DNA from: Ptychodera flava
Lineage: Eukaryota > Hemichordata > Enteropneusta > Ptychoderidae
DNA length: 64,000 bases
NCBI RefSeq assembly: GCF_041260155.1
Contig: NW_027248277.1
Span: forward strand, 25,556,322 to 25,620,321
Direction of reading: 5' to 3'
Below are positions 16,400-30,210 of the stretch, in pieces (position 1 is the stretch's first letter; each line of letters starts with the position of its first letter). The notes under the pieces are model-generated. The model was not told the DNA's origin and made no database searches. It was given only the letters and a program-made list of their open reading frames with translations. The position numbers and the translations under genes were made by a program.

Positions 16400-16870
16400 T
16401 CACATTGTGATAATCCCTTATGTGTTAAAAATGTCTGAAATTTCTTTAATGTCTTAAATATACAAATATGCATATTTCTACATAATTTGAACAATCTGAA
16501 AAAGGCTATCCCTAGGGACCTTTGTCCCAAATTGCAAAGCTGTTTAATTAGCAGTTTTGAAGATTTTTACAGATTTTAAAAATAAAAACAACAAAAATTG
16601 CCATGACAAGTAAAATTTTGGACATTTCATGACAATCTTGTACAAATTAGACTAAGGTCATTCTAAAGGACATGTTCCCAAAATATAGAAGACTTCGAAC
16701 CACCAGTAAAGGAGAGCGATATTTTTGCAAAAAAAAGGAAAAAATAGCTTCAAAAAGACAAATTTGCATATTTCATCATAATTTTAACAATTCTGAGTAG
16801 TTAATCAAAAGGGACATGTAATCATAATATTAAAGGAAAAGTACTGGCCATATTGCAGAAAAAATCCAGA
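16400..16870. repeat. Degenerate tandem units of about 150-200 bases
   Basis: Three diverged units share a pattern of ATTTCAT/ATTTCTA, ATAATTTTAACAAT-like words and a GGGACATGT / GGGACCTTTGTCCC block followed by CAAAATT or CATAATATTAA. No coding was seen. Confidence 0.35.
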
Positions 16871-17069
16871 ATTTTAAAATTGAGGGATGATGCCACCCAT
16901 CAACCTATTCGATACGCTCGGCGTAGCAGAAAGCAAAGCTAAACAGAGTTGCCAATCGAGAAAAAATTACGTGTTGATCTTCAATTAAATATAATCTAAG
17001 ATTTGGTAGCACGCTACGATCAACTAAATGTTACTGGAGCATAAGTTTTCAAAGATGTGAAGTTTCTTT

Positions 17070-18213
17070 TATCAGATGCAAGTGCTAAGCTTCATATGGA
17101 TACAGGAACAAAACTGCACGAAGCGGTGCAGAGTTTGTTCACATTGGAATGCCCACAGTTTGCCTAAATACAATCCCTCAAATTTGATGAATGTGTTGCA
17201 GGTAAGGAAATGATCAGTGTATTTATCTTTGGCATCAGTCTTGTTACTGAAAAAGCCCTCGTTGCTGGTGATGATAATATACAAGACTGGCATCTACGAC
17301 TGCCATTCATGTGAAAGAAGGCTTGTTTCACAAGCACTGACATTGTTGATGTACGTTTATCATGGGGTATTGTAGTTTACATGTACGGATGGACGTGTAC
17401 TTGATTTTTGCACAGTGTAATGTATGTAATAATTCTTTCGAATTCTTTAACATGCACTTTTGATTTAGTCCACTTGTCCCATAAACTTTATCAAAATAGG
17501 GAAAGTCAAAATAATGGTCAATAGATGTGATAAACGTTTTGTAAACTTGCTGGCACCTGCTAGGAAGCATTGTTTGTAAGGGTTCAATGGATCTTGAGAA
17601 TCCAGTACAGGTTTGGCAGCCAATTGTTATCACTAGCTGGGGATATGCTACACTCTGTCAACTGGGATGCACGATTAAGCAAAATATTTTTTTCGCATAA
17701 GGTCGGGTTATGTGTTATTTCTCTCATCTGAATGAAGTTTCAATTCATTCACTAATCACTGAATATGATAGCTCTTGCATACAAAAAAGTTGCTAGAGGC
17801 TTTGTCTGCAGGTACGACAACGCATTTATCGTTCAAGGCACCTATTAGGAATTTCCGTACTGCAGGCGTCATCGAAGGCTAATCAAGGGTTGATGGCTGT
17901 ACTTGAAGAACGAAGGCGTACAATGCGGGCTTTCACTCTATCCTGGAGAGCACTTACGAGTCCTACAGGCATTCTACATCAACTTGTTCAAGTGCTGCCG
18001 ATTTCCTTGCAAAAGACTCTGAAGCTTAATGGTCTTAGAATTTAAGTTCCACTTAGGTGGCTCACGATGTTTAGGGCCAAACTGGACCAGCTGCCTGAGT
18101 TTTTTATTATCAATGATGTTAAAGTCACCGGTTATTACATGACCTAGAGATTTGTAACAAACGGGAGATGAGATGCAATTGCAAGTGGTGTTATTAACAT
18201 TACTAGTATCCAC
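17070..18213 (-). mobile_element. Penelope-like retroelement, broken fragment
   Basis: The minus strand carries scattered blocks that line up with the element at 56107-57185. From its N-terminal side these are GHVITGDFNIIDNKKLRQLV and FGPKHREPP (about 18020-18150), an ADKA..NFFVCK-like block (about 17770-17830), KVYGTSGLNQ (about 17475) and GFFSNKTDAKDKYTD (about 17220). The order matches Penelope-like reverse transcriptases. The catalytic C-terminal half is not present and the frame is broken several times. MITE M1 copy B abuts its N-terminal side at 18214. Confidence 0.7.
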
Positions 18214-18516
18214 CACAGGACAAAATCCTTGATATACATTCGGTATATTTATGCATATGGACGTATACGAAACACAATATTAATTGCATACGTGACGTAT
18301 ATCGTTGTATATGGAACATTCCGATTCGTTGGTATGCGTAGCGTATATCTATGCATATCATGAGTATACGTAAGGCAGATCTTTGCACACCAAGTGTGCA
18401 CGGTAGTTTTGCATTTTATTAGTATACGTACGTGTATATATACTTAACGTATTTTACACATGTACAGAATCAGTATATGAGTATATACTGTTGTATATTA
18501 AGCATTTTGCCCAGTG
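18214..18516. mobile_element. MITE family M1, copy B (303 bp)
   Basis: The ends are CACAGGACAAAATCCTTGAT and TTAAGCATTTTGCCCAGTG, and the element matches 8519-8843 throughout. It directly abuts a Penelope-like block, so it probably inserted into that element. From 18517 to 19820 no gene or clear repeat is visible. Confidence 0.75.
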
Positions 18517-19819
18517 CAAGCTCTTTAAGATCCTATTGTGATTGAAAGATTCCTGCTATGGTCTTACTGTATGAACAGGAAACGACAGGGGTTCTTGGAA
18601 TTTCAAATATGGTGGAATCTTATCTATAACTTGCTTATTGAGAAAAATATAGCTGATGTTGTTGATTTTCCGTCTGGACAGCTATTGAAAGATGGTTCAT
18701 AGCTTTATCAAATACGATAGTTACTAACCGATATTCAGATGTCCCTGGGTTAGTTATACCCGTCATTTCAACACTGAATTACAGTGATCGTAACTTAGGA
18801 AGTGGTATCCAAACAATACAGTTCGTATATTATTAACATCTAAAGGTTGATTTAAAAAGGCAAAAGATCACTGAATGTGGGGTTATCAAAGTTTTTATTG
18901 TGCCTATGTCCATGGCTACGTCTCCTCCTTGGATGCGAACGGATATCTGATATACCGTGAGCGTGAGGAAGTGTCAATTTATTAGTGTATAAACGAATAC
19001 TAGCTTTATTGCAGTATGTCGTGTCTCGACTCCGCTGTATCAATCAAAGTGCCGGTGCGATGTTGCCCTAATGCAATGATTTGTTGACATCACTCCCGGT
19101 TTAATTGTTGCCTCGGAGATTTCTTTCATCATCGACCCAATATTATTTTCACCACGAGATGAGCTACAGACTGATATTTCATCTCTGTACCAAACACAGA
19201 CGACTTCTGTGTTTGAATGAAAGCTGACTGTAACAATTTCGGATGAAGTTTAGATAAGTACGTTCAAATGCACCGACTCGAAAACTTCAGAAAAAGCTAT
19301 ATTCTATGGGCTCGTTATACCACTGCTATAAGTGCTAACACACTATTTTAGCATCTGTGGCATGAACATTTGTCCAATTAGAGTGGTGCATCGTAGGCTG
19401 ATAAAATACAATTACTAGTTTATTATCTATGAGCTTACTGATCACTTAATGTAACTCTTTATGAAAAGATACTGTTTAACTTCCATTACATTACCACACA
19501 TAACACAAACAAATAAAGTTACAAACCTAGAAAATAAACAATTTCCTAATATAACAACATACGTTTGGCTTGTTTATTTTAAACAGACGATCTGACAGTA
19601 GAAGCTATCTTTTTTCCTAACAATCATCTTATCTCTCCAGTGATAGGCAAAACCATGTGTTCCCTTCGCTATACTTGATTTGTGATACATAAATATTTCA
19701 TTTCGAGAACTGTACCTAAAATACAGATCGAATATGAGATAGATTCAAACCACTGACATACATACAGACATACAAAATATATACAAAAATCTTTGAAATG
19801 TAGGACTTTTAACAAATGG

Positions 19820-20470
<651 letters not shown>

Positions 20471-20844
20471 AGAAAAGTTATAATCTCTTGTGAGTTAGTT
20501 TCAGTACCACAAACAAAAGAATATTAACATACAGGTGTTCAAATATGTATTAGTTTTATGCTATAAAATGGATTTGCACTGATTTTTTTTTCATAGAGTA
20601 AGCAAACACAAACTTCCTTCTTCATGTGTATCTTGTATTCAATTTGCGCAATTCTTAGTAGTAATGACCTCATTGGGATTGTACACACAAGGTACTAATA
20701 TTTCATAATATTGTACCTAAGTATTCCTTAAGAAAAAATGAAATAATTGTTTTGTATAATCAAGCAAAAGATTTAGGACTGCATTGTAAATGTGTTAACT
20801 GAGAAAACCAAATCGTTAATGCGTGTATTTTATCGCGTGTGTTA

Positions 20845-21112
20845 GGGAAGAGGTCATTTTCAAATAGGCGGTAAAGCCGGATACCTCCCGCGGTATACCT
20901 CTACTTCGCTTACCGCCAGGATTACCGCCGCTCAGGACCGTGAATATTCATGAAGACTCATTACCGCGGACTGGAGGTGAAACATTAACACCTCTATTAC
21001 ACTAGCGATCGCGGTAATACCGCGGGCACAGCGGTAAATGGCCTGAACGGCTGTACTAAACCATAGACAGTAGAGGGGGCCTCTACTGTCTATAACTAAA
21101 CGCAAGTTGCAG

Positions 21113-21148
<36 letters not shown>

Positions 21149-23406
21149 TACATCTTGGTCATATAAACAGAGTGACTTGTAACTGTTGCATATGTTCACT
21201 TCCGAATTCCGCCTGTAAAATATTGCAAACTGAAGGCCAAACTATCTAGAAAAAAAGGTGCAATTCAGAACACCCTATCACAAAACATTAGTTCACGACT
21301 GTAATATTATATGTAAAGTTCAAGCACGGTCCCTCATAGAGAAACCGTGGTTCAAGTTACGACACCCAAAATTTGCTCGATTTGTGCGAGATCGGGAAGT
21401 AAAACTCGGGTCGCACATCGGCAGAGTGGGACCATTCCGTGATAGGAAATAACGACATTGCCTTGGGGACAGTTTGTCGTCAAATTTTCATCCGCATTTG
21501 ATAGCAGCATTAATGCCCCTGTACTTGATAAAGAAGGCAGTGAAAATACCAGCAAACTACCACCGACATATTTCCGTGTAGTTTAAAAAAATAACTTTCT
21601 GAATACGGGGTTGACATATGGCGTTCGTCGTGATGCTATGGCCTGGTGGAGCACAGCTGTAATAGACAGAGTGTACGCTATGCGATTTCCTCGACCAGTT
21701 ACATCTCGATTATTAGATTGTGTTGTAATTATCATTTGCGCCGACAAATTTTAGCAAATACGGATAGTTTTAAAATAATAATTCAACTCAAAAGATTCAT
21801 CGACTGATAATTGGACACTTTCGAAGTAAACTGAACTCGCATATTTTGGCAGGTCTTGCCTGTGCTGATATAACGTCGAAAACACGTAAACATGGTCGTA
21901 CTTTGAGATGAAATTCATTAAAGGGTCTGGTCACTGAGTTAGAAGTAAAAATGAGAAGTAAAATCGTCTTTTCAAGGGCATAAAGAATGAATTCCTTTGA
22001 TTAATTTCTTTATCACATGAATCGGCCCGAATTCCTACCTGTGTGACGTAGAACAGGACGGATAAGAAATCCGAATTACCCCTGTTGTACGTTATCAACC
22101 GGAACTTTTTTCTTTCATGGTACCGTTCATACATGCAGGCGTCGCAATATGAACAGATTTGTTGTGATCGATGCCGTGCTAGCTCGCACGTTATTTTTAC
22201 AAAAAGGTGACCCGATAAATCCAGAAATGGAAACATAGAAAGCATATTTGTCCAACGAAATTTCAAGTCGCTAAAGCAATAGCTTTTCCCGAGAATCGAA
22301 TGAAGATACCGACGATCGTTATTTTAATGGCTCAGTAACGTCTCGGCTCCAGTCGAGTCGTGTGGACGTCGTACCTGGCGATCCCGGTTGGCTATAAAAC
22401 CGAAACCTACACCACTAACTGAATAAATGAGTATAGTTTAATCTTCGGGAAAGCGACATAGGAGGCACAAGCCTAAAGTCATTCTACTAACAACGATCAA
22501 TTTCCTTAATCACACAAAAACTCCATAAAGTCTCGCTCGGAATCAAACTTGCTGCGCGGCATAATGCTGTAACGAAGACAAGCTGTCAAGCTGTGTGCAG
22601 CGCTGTGGAATCCCATGTACTTCGAAAGTTGACTCAGACAACACTCAAAACAGAGTTTCCGTCCACAAAATTAGGATGTATACATGGACGAGATATGTGT
22701 CAATGCAAACATCAAAGTTTGCAAGACGAAAAATTGATGACCGAGATCGGGATTGACGAGTTGACACCGGCGCGGCAGAGACCGGTGACGGCAACGTTGT
22801 GGGCACAGACATATGAGTGTGTAATCGAACGGAATCTTTCGCGCTCGCAAAGGTCGTAAACTTGTGTGATATTTTGAAAGCCACGGCATCTCTGAGAATG
22901 AGAATTACTGTTTCGATCGTGTCGTCTCATTTACTTCATAAATATAATTGTAAATATTCTAAGTAACTCAAAATACTATGGTTATCCGTCGCTAGCAATG
23001 TGAAAGCTATGTCCGCCGATGGCCAACTTGCCTTGGCATCGGTACAGCGCGAGACAATGATTGACACGTTCACGTGACCGAATCCGTACGTCTGGTTGAT
23101 GGAGATACCCTTTAATGTAGCAAATTTCAGCTTGATGGGATGGGATTCTGATACTGACATTACAAGTCAGACACTGCCAGGTGGCCATGCATGACGCCCA
23201 CTCTCTGATCTGGCTCTGCGCAAAATCAAAAGACTTGAACACAATAGTTTACTAATGACGTACTAAGTAGCGCGGTTTTCCGCGGTCTCATTATGCATGC
23301 AAGCTCATTAAAAGCTGCTAACTGCCTTACCGCCGGTCCCTCCAGGGTTAGAGGTATACCGCGGAAGGTATTGGCGGTACCGCCTATTTGAAAATGACCT
23401 CTTCCC
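20845..23406. mobile_element. PIF/Harbinger-like DNA transposon, 2562 bp, probably non-autonomous
   Basis: The first 29 bases are repeated exactly, inverted, at the other end; they begin GGGAAGAGGTCATTTTCAAA. The similarity continues imperfectly for about 40 more bases and includes CCGCGGTATACCTCTA. The flanks are TTA on both sides (20842-20844 and 23407-23409), the 3-base target typical of PIF/Harbinger. Subterminal regions at both ends are packed with TACCGC/GCGGTA words. Interior frames (for example 21258-21452 +, 22593-22859 +, 22982-23242 -) show no DDE transposase or Myb-like domain that I can recognise. It contains a hairpin at 21063-21093 and a GA tract at 21115-21146. Confidence 0.75.
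21055..21101. other. Perfect 31-base hairpin between 7-base direct repeats
   Basis: ATAGACAGTAGAGG and its exact complement are separated by three G residues (21063-21093). The heptamer ACTAAAC stands on both sides (21055-21061 and 21095-21101). It resembles a miniature palindromic insertion nested in the Harbinger-like element. Confidence 0.6.
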
Positions 23407-25199
23407 TTATTTCTAAGAAAAGTAATATCGTTTTTGTACTGAAAAATATAACAAATTTTCAAATCTTGATTTGTTCACAGGATTAAAGATGGGTATACAT
23501 AAGAATCAGAAAATGACGACAAGTACTCTTGTCTACCTTAGTCTGATATAAGTCAATACTTGCCCCTAATTATAACAATAAACTGTGCAAAATTGTGTAA
23601 AGGCAAGTCAGTACCTCTTACATCAAACTGGTCTTTGTTGTAAAATAGTGCTGTCGTTCAGGTGTTGTAAGCGGTTGCTATTTTAGAAAATTCTTTACGT
23701 CGATTTGCTTTTTTACATCAAATATAGAGGAATGAAATACAGAGAAACTAGTCTCGATTAAGTCACCTAGAATTAAAGCCTTTTAGCAAAACACATTAAA
23801 GTGTATACAGCTTAAACGTAGCTTCATTATTCGTAACACGTTTACGTAAACGATTCATCCAGTCATAGGGAAAGCTATACGTATAGTATTAGAGCTATGG
23901 TTAGATTTGGATATTTGTTTTCGTGATGTAATCAAGTGCGGTCATTCTGCACTCTGAGATGACAAATGTGTCCCGTCAATACTTTTCTGTTATGACAGCA
24001 ATTTAAATATTTTTCAAATGCTTTTCATCGCAAACATCACTTACGCATCTAATTTTGGTTTCAGCTACTTTTATCTATACATGCATTGCGTTATTACAAA
24101 ATTTGAGTAAAATCTAGATGTAACAAAATCAATTTATTGTTTTCTTGTGAGGAAGATTGAATGTATATCCCTGAACAATTGTTAATTTTTTCCTTCGTAA
24201 ATTGACTTTACGATAACTCATGAATGAGCAAGATCAAAGAATATTCTGAACTGTTGATTAAAGGAACCTGAGAGTTATATGCCATATAATTCTTACTTTA
24301 ATAAATTTATGCGCCCTAAAACGAAGATTTCATAAAGTTATTGCATGATTTGGACTGGCTACTAGCTACCTTAGTTTGTCTGGTTCGTCCCTTCGTCGAA
24401 GGAAAGACATATCATTACGGGAAAGCTCCATTAACTTAGGAATACCCCACTTTCCTACTCAGTTATCAGAGGATTAATTTCACAGACCTGCCTTTCCTAC
24501 AATGACACCAGCTAGATAAGATAAACGTAACAGGGGAACATTTACACCTTTGCGGATTAAAAGTCTTCTGTTTGTCCTTCGAGTTGGTCAGCAAGGACCC
24601 GGGTTTCAGGTACCATACAAGTTAATGCCGTCTTTCTCTATTGTGAAAGCTTTAGCAATTAAGATTTCATTACCAAACGAGCCTCGCCTACTATTACAAA
24701 TAGTATATCCTTTATCAGAACAAACGTTACGGGAGGTTCTATGCGAAAATTCAATTACTTGATATTGTGCGTATACAAGTTTCGCATGGCTTCTCACAAT
24801 AACAAATTAGTTTACATATCAAAAATTGCACTAAATATAAATCAATATTACGACAATGACGTTATTTCTGAAAATTCATGGCAAATGTTGCACTTGGAAT
24901 TGGATCTGGGTATCAAAACCAATACAAAATGACTTTCATACAACCACTTGAGGGAACATAAGTTAAATTTTAGTGACTTCAAAATTAAATAAACTCTACT
25001 TTTTGTGTTGTAATCCGGTGGCACTATACCATGTAAATATCGTCATTTTTTAAAGATAAAAACATAATTGAATTCCTTTGATACAGAACATGATGCTTTA
25101 AAATATTTATGTGCAAGACTGTTGTCTTTAATTTGTGAGTAAAAAAAGGAAGGGCTTTTTAATTGATAACAGCTCAATACTAACACTGCATGAAAACCC

Positions 25200-26695
25200 C
25201 ATAACACTAACAGTATTAGCATGGATTATTACCAGTATTTTAGCTTAATAGTGCATATACAGATGAATACAGTAAAGAATCCATTGCTTGTATTAAGCAA
25301 GCCTGTATTCCTGTTGCTTCACGTGAATTCACGTGTATTATTACATATGTACAACTGTTTACTTGCATCGAAGCGCGCGCGTACTCCCGGTATTTGCACT
25401 GCAGTGCAATACCAAAAACATTATGCCATTCCTTTAAGTTAATGAGTATTTACCAATTTTGACCCGGAACTATTTTTTGTTTGTAAACACAAAAAAATGT
25501 CGTCTACAAGATTTCATTTCACTTTGGTTCGATGCTTGTTATTGTAAAATGCATGGCATTACCGATTACAAACTACGACAAAGAAAATTGCTTGTAATTG
25601 TTATTGTGTGAGGATGGTTTTTATTATCCGGAAGAGCATTTTGTTTGTCAGCGAACCAAAAACATTGACAGCGGGCGACGTCCGTTTCTGGCTCCATGGA
25701 TACACGTTGGCCACCGTACCACGGCGGCCATCATACATCGAAACACACATAACTGCGGGCGCAGCTGAGCGAATTAAACAGTTAACATTTTCAGGGACGT
25801 TTTTGCCTGTAGTTTTCTCACCAGACATTCACTGTTTACAATGGAAAGTCAATTTTTCATGCAGTTTATTCTGTGCTTGTGTGTCCAGCACGCTGTTGAT
25901 AACAGTGAGCGCTTGTGTGCCACGATAAAAACTGAAATTTGATCGTTCGACAAGTTACGTTTGCCGTATCATACTCTCAAATTTCCTGTAAAAATCTTCA
26001 AACTGTTATTTGTATCGATCATTTAGAAGAATTTCAAGCTCAAAATGTGAAAAAATCAAAAGCGTTCCATGTTCAAAGTTCTCTTCGTTTGGCTATCTGT
26101 GGCATGTTGCTACATATTTGTGAGCGATCGCAAGTAGAGTTCGAGCCCTTCGACGTTCCTCTTACGTCATCCTTGATAAACTGGTAAACAATAGTTTAGC
26201 CAATCAAAATAGAGGGTGTGGCGGCGTTGACCAATGAAAAGTGAAACCTGATTCGATGCTTCATTACAGTGATGTCAATGTTATATAACTCCGCAGGGTC
26301 GCCCTGAAGCTTTGACAGACAAGTAGTACGCACGACTAATCGTCGATTCTCTCGATAAATGATGCAAATAAAAGATAGAACATATGTAATAATAACAGAA
26401 CCCCATGGCCTGTGGGTGCAAGCGCGCCGTGCTAGCGGTATTTGCACTCGTCCTGCGGTGTATTCGACTCTCCTTTCACTCGCTTCGCTCGTGAAAGGAC
26501 TGCCACCGAATATACAGCAGCACTCATGCAAATACTGCTAGTAGGGCGCGCTTGCACTCACAGGTCATGGGGTTCTGTCGTATTATTCTATAATACAGGC
26601 AACTAATAAGTGTGAATTTATCTGTATTATTGCGTTTTGATCCAGTGTAAACGTTGCTGCAACTATTAAGATTTCCATTTTGTTGCAGCCCTGGG
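25200..26695. other. About 1.5-kb insertion specific to block D2
   Basis: D1 continues directly from its 5210 region to its 5240 region where D2 carries this extra DNA. It is GC-richer than its surroundings. It holds GGTATTTGCACT words near both ends (25400 and 26438), two CCAAT boxes (about 26198 and 26230) and a TATATAA (about 26280). Frames such as 25608-25928 show no recognised domain. Terminal repeats were not found by eye, so the element class is unknown. Confidence 0.4.
26395..26578. mobile_element. Palindromic MITE (184 bp)
   Basis: The outer arms are ACAGAACCCCATG and CATGGGGTTCTGT, exact complements. The similarity continues inward (GTGCAAGCGCGCC against GGGCGCGCTTGCAC). The centre reads TTTCACTCGCTTCGCTCGTG, itself palindromic. 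No coding. Confidence 0.7.
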
Positions 26696-26989
26696 CATAA
26701 AATATCTGATCTACCTCACTGTTCACAATGTATGTAATATCAAGTGTCTGTGAAAAAAATAATAAAGTATTCACACAGCGAAATGCAAACATTTGTTTCA
26801 AAATGTCCGGTTTGATTAGCATGTGTTGATACTTCGATATCAGGTATTAAAAACAGTAGATCAGCCGATCCACACTATGCGGTGTAGTTTGACGTACCTG
26901 TACTAAAATAAAGCATCAGAATACATTGACCTGTTCTAAAATAAACTGATTCGAAACGGTTTTACAGGAGCCTACTGTTGGCTCAAAAA

Positions 26990-27151
26990 TATGCCAGCGT
27001 GCCATTGGATGATTGGGAGTATAGCGCATATTTCTATCTGTGTTTCACGGTAACTCTGTTTTCATAAAAGCCGGGATAGGTGTCAGGAGAGCTCTTGTTT
27101 ACAGGAACTCTGAGAGAACCAACAAACAAGGATAAAGACTCTGAGGCTTGG
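26990..27151 (+). promoter_or_regulatory. Copy 2 promoter and noncoding first exon
   Basis: Inverted CCAAT (ATTGG, 27004-27008), TATA-like CATAAAAG (27063-27070) and a first exon ending in GCTTGG before GTAAGT (27152). It aligns closely with copy 1 over about 200 bases, including the start of the intron (ACTTTCTGTAGACTT). Confidence 0.65.
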
Positions 27152-27387
27152 GTAAGTGCGTTTTGCTTACTTTCTGTAGACTTTGACTGGCCTGATAAAC
27201 AAAATGTACTGAGAATTTATTGATAATATATCATATGCAAATATTTCAAACATTAACATCTTGCTTATGGTATCTTGCAAACTCCTCCAACTACGAATGT
27301 TAGTGTGTAGAATTGCGATAAAACAACTGACCATTAAAACTTTCGGCCTTTCTCATTTCATATTTTTCTTCTTTATTAGAAGACGAA

Positions 27388-29631
27388 ATGAGATTTACCT
27401 TTGCGATTGCAACTATTCTCGCTGTTGCATACGCCGACGACAGAGTCGATCTGCCATTTCATTCCAAGCCGTGGATTTGTACACATGTCATGAAGACAAT
27501 TTACGATGACAAGATTTTGAATGGCGTCGCAACGCCAGGAGTCGACTGCTTCGATGAACTGTTGGCCTTGCCCGATAAAATCAAAGACAAGACCCCGATC
27601 AAAACATATCTGAACTATATGGTTATTGGACCTTACATTGGTAAAAGTAAGGCCTCCAGATTCGTTCAAGTGGCGGAAAAAGAACTTGAACATATAGACT
27701 TGGTAATGTCTAACATTATATTTGTTTAGTTACATTATTCTTCACAGAAACTTGGTTAGGAGTTATATTGCAATTTTTGTATTTCATAAAAAGAGCATCA
27801 TCGTTTGTTAGTTTCATTGTCGTTACCTATTTTTCAAATTAAGTATCCAACCCTTTAAGCTATCTTTATTTGCCTACAGATATTGGTATTTGAACTTGAT
27901 AACAAAAAAATTACTTAAACCAAAGACCCTTGAGAAAAACGGGACAGGCAACTGCTGTTGTTTCTTTGTACGACCTCTCTTATTATATAGCAAGTTTATT
28001 TGCCAAGCGGTCAACGACAACAATACTTCGAACGTATATTTAATCTCTTTAACGATCAAACTGACGTTGTTCATATTTAAACTTCGCTCTTGCATGGTTC
28101 GTTCCAAGTCATGACACAGATATTTTTGAGGGTTTTTTTGATACCAGTAACGGTGAATGTTCTGATAACTATGAAAATCACGTTTTGGATACCAGGCGAA
28201 GCCAACACGAAAACACCGCACGATTGTACATTTAGCCATAGACGCTACAGAAAACTCCTGCTAGGCATCGGCATCAAATGTTTACATTCCCAACAGAACA
28301 TTATTCAATAACAACAGAGCTTTACAATTTACACAAGTCTACACTTCCCAAGTGCTTAGAAACGTCGATCTGACCTTAATTTAATCTGTCACACAAAATT
28401 TGACGAAAATCAAAGTATACAAAATGGCAATTCCATCGGAGCTCAAGTACACAACCTCTAAAACGTTTTGGTACTTTCTAGCCTTAAGAAACATCAAAAT
28501 TTTTAAATGGTATACATGTTTTCACTCGCAAGGTACTAGAAAAAAATGGAAACTGTCTTTTGCTGTCAGGAGAAAATTTGCGATAATTCGGCACTTAACA
28601 ACAGTTGGTGGAGTCAGAAGTAGGGAGGTAGACAATCATTTACAAAAAGCTTAACGCTGTCGTCGCAAATTTGGCCGTTCACAGTTTTCAAACAACAACA
28701 TTTCAGTAGTTTAACACACATATTTTACCGAACCATGGAGTACTCCTCGCACAGAACATATTCCGATGATTTAAAAAAACTGCTAAAACTAGGGAAAATG
28801 TTGGAGAGTCATGGACAATTGTGGAATGAAAACAACGAGTCTGTGAAGTCAACTGCTCTTAAGTCTGGAACAGCAGTGATTTTGGTTTTCGGATTTGTAT
28901 TCGAAACTTTGTTACTTTAAAGCAAATTACTGACTCACTTTGGACTTTTATTTGCATCTAATCTCGCTGCTAGTATGTAAAAATACTTTACAACAATTTT
29001 GACGAATTCGTCTCAAAATATTTGTAACACTTTTCTTTCTCAAAATGAACTTGCGGATAAACCGAAACAACTTGTAATCCGAAAATATTATTACCGTATA
29101 CCGGCAGTGTCTATGAACCGGATGTCGTGCAGTCGATCGCGTCCAGCTTTATTCCGTCCCCGACCCATTAACACATCTGAATTATTTCAAGTAGGACCGT
29201 ACTCTGCTAATCCAGAATCCCTTTGATTATTACCGCAGTTGTCTGTCCTGTTTTTCTTGAGGGTCTGTGCTTAATCATTCATTTGTGTATTCATAATAAC
29301 ATTATCTGGTTTCTCTCTAGATTTCTAATATTTCTTCAACAATGCGTATGCCATTTGCGGTCAATCCTATAGCTTTTTTTAATCAGAAACGAACATTTCT
29401 TTTTCATTTTGATAGTGTTTTTATTGATATTTACTTATTTGTTTTGTTTGAGAGTGTTTTTGTCTGTTTGTTTGCTTGTTTTTATTGTTTCGCCCTTACA
29501 AGAGCTCAAGAGTGCCACTGAACACATAGTTATGAAGTATATTATTTTTATTCCGGATTTTCGCAATAGTTGAGAATTATCACGACAATTAAGTTAAATA
29601 AATTTGCTTATTTGAATTTCCACGATTTTTA

Positions 29632-29688
<57 letters not shown>

Positions 29689-30210
29689 TTGTCAACAGAA
29701 GGAATGAAACTCGTCCATTGAGTACACTTGAATGACGTGCGATTTATTTTCTTCCACGTTATTAAGATATCACTGGCCAAGACAGAACATTATGATGTCT
29801 AAATAATCTTATTGTCTCAATTATAGGGAAAAAAGATGAAAGGTAAATTTGCCGTCGAGTGTCTGAAATGCTACAGTAGGAAGTATGACAATAACGTTGA
29901 AGTTTCATCATGCAATGACCTTACTATGGAGGTGAGTATTAGCTACTTAAATGACCACAGGGCGTTATGACCATCATTTAGCGAGAAATGTAAGAGAACA
30001 TGTCTTTGCGGTAAGCGTATTCTAATATGTTGTTATCCAATCAATGCTTTCCAGGAGTGTCCAGAGCGACTGTCTAAAGAAATCTACTGGAATCCACCGG
30101 GGAACATCACAGCTTCTTCAGATGCTGAGTTCTGTATGTACAGGAACGAAAATGACATAGATGAATATCTTTGCACGGTCCTTGATGCCAATCTTGATGT
30201 GATGCCCTAG
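27388..30210 (+). CDS. Array copy 2: secreted eight-cysteine protein, 191 aa
   Basis: The coding exons are 27388-27702, 29827-29931 and 30055-30210 (TAG), all joined in phase 0. The start ATG lies 8 bases inside the exon after acceptor TTTATTAG. MRFTFAIATILAVAYA is a clean signal peptide with predicted cleavage after residue 16. Cysteines fall at residues 31, 54, 117, 120, 134, 142, 167 and 180. The last exon carries YWNPPGNIT with a glycosylation sequon. The first coding exon ends at a GTAATG donor, as in copies 1, 3 and 6. A possible poly(A) signal is AATAAA at 30477-30482. This copy is the most regular representative of the family. Intron 1 is only about 230 bases, whereas copy 1 intron 1 has grown to 3.5 kb through insertions. 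Function unknown. Confidence 0.83.
29630..29685. repeat. (AT)n microsatellite in intron 3 of copy 2
   Basis: Nearly pure AT tract about 140 bases upstream of the third exon; length is likely to vary between individuals. Confidence 0.9.

Noticed and set aside
25608-25928. 106-codon + frame in the D2 insertion
   Set aside because: No domain recognised, no counterpart in block D1 and no splice or promoter support.
28735-28920. 61-codon frame in intron 3 of copy 2
   Set aside because: Short, intronic and absent from the corresponding introns of other copies.
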